NCBI GenBank assembly: GCA_964640935.1
Contig: CAZXIY010000020.1
Span: forward strand, 1-21,014
Reading direction: 5' to 3'
Source: CAZXIY01 sp964640935
Lineage (GTDB): Archaea > Thermoplasmatota > Thermoplasmata > Methanomassiliicoccales > Methanomethylophilaceae
Length of the DNA stretch: 21,014 nucleotides
Positions 20,797 through 21,014 of the stretch are shown here, one piece after another. The position numbers and the translations under genes are program-made. Position 1 is the stretch's first letter; each line of letters opens with the position of its first letter. The notes under the pieces are model-generated. The model did not search any database. It was not told the DNA's origin and was given only the letters and a program-made list of their open reading frames with translations.

Positions 20797-21014
20797 ATGG
20801 CAAAGAAAGAAAGGTTGTTCATGGACGCCTGTAAGAAAAAGTTCAAAGAGGACCCTACAGACGTTCACACGAAATACTACTGCTACGGCGGATGGAAACA
20901 GTCCAAAAGGAAAGTCGAGTTCGTAGAAGCAGCTAACAAGATCGCGAAAGCACGTGGAATCCCCATGATGAACCAGGATATCGGTGTCCCGCTCGGACAG
21001 AGGTCCTGGATGCC
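20797..21014 (+). CDS. mcrA: Methyl-coenzyme M reductase alpha subunit (5' part only)
   Basis: Only the first 72 codons are in the window. The N-terminus MAKKERLFMDACKKKFKED, then YYCYGGWKQSKRKVEF and GIPMMNQDIGVPLGQR, are diagnostic of McrA, the catalytic subunit that holds most of the F430 site and the post-translationally modified residues (thioglycine, methylated His, Arg and Gln). Those modification sites are downstream of the window. The ATG is 3 nt after the mcrG stop, with a GGGGG tract (20784-20788) as ribosome site. Confidence 0.97.
   Translation, partial: MAKKERLFMDACKKKFKEDPTDVHTKYYCYGGWKQSKRKVEFVEAANKIAKARGIPMMNQDIGVPLGQRSWM

Noticed and set aside
1..21014. CRISPR arrays, insertion sequences, rRNA genes or inteins
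   Set aside because: No regularly spaced repeats, no transposase gene with its own ends, no rRNA-like stretch, and RtcB and RecJ-like proteins are of normal length without an insertion.

Overview
The window is archaeal and most likely comes from a methylotrophic methanogen of the order Methanomassiliicoccales (Thermoplasmatota), probably the Methanomethylophilus-type gut lineage. The reasons are an mcrBDGA operon at the right edge, a corrinoid protein with a zinc methylcobamide:CoM methyltransferase and a RamA-type reductive activase, a methanogen-type YcaO protein, archaeal TATA boxes 26-28 nt before many start codons, and an archaeal tRNA-His with encoded G-1 and CCA. Assignment to order is inference from gene content; no 16S rRNA or pyl genes are present.

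Left edge (1-1281): decayed defence/mobile DNA on the minus strand. A RhuM-family gene carries a one-base frameshift near 307 and runs off the window. Just upstream, a 43-codon ORF (969-1100) looks like the first ~30 residues of a Mod-type DNA methyltransferase, still behind a well-placed TATA box.

Housekeeping block (1282-9197): a translationally overlapping trio on the plus strand (PUA-domain RNA-binding protein, SepF-like division protein, HD phosphohydrolase) converges on rtcB (minus), which lies directly behind tRNA-His. argF (plus) converges with a minus-strand pair of nucleases (DEDDy RNase-H-fold exonuclease, then a RecJ/GAN-like DHH phosphoesterase). A metallophosphoesterase diverges from that pair.

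Methyl-transfer block (9198-16125, all plus): corrinoid protein, ASKHA/hydantoinase-family ATPase with an unusual N-terminal extension, MtbA/MtaA-type methyltransferase, RamA, and a cysteine-rich DUF169 protein. Nearly every gene has its own promoter, several of them overlaid by strong inverted repeats. There is no substrate:corrinoid methyltransferase in the block, so its methyl donor cannot be read from the window. The expected flow is: an unknown methyltransferase methylates the corrinoid protein, MtbA moves the methyl group to CoM, RamA (and perhaps the hydantoinase-like ATPase) restores Co(I), and Mcr makes methane.

Right block (16269-21014, plus): an Lrp/AsnC regulator, the YcaO protein expected to thioamidate McrA (without its usual TfuA partner next door), then mcrB-mcrD-mcrG-mcrA (mcrA cut by the window edge), with no mcrC in the operon. 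The mcr leader is about 230 nt of AT-rich DNA with two hairpins before a strong Shine-Dalgarno.
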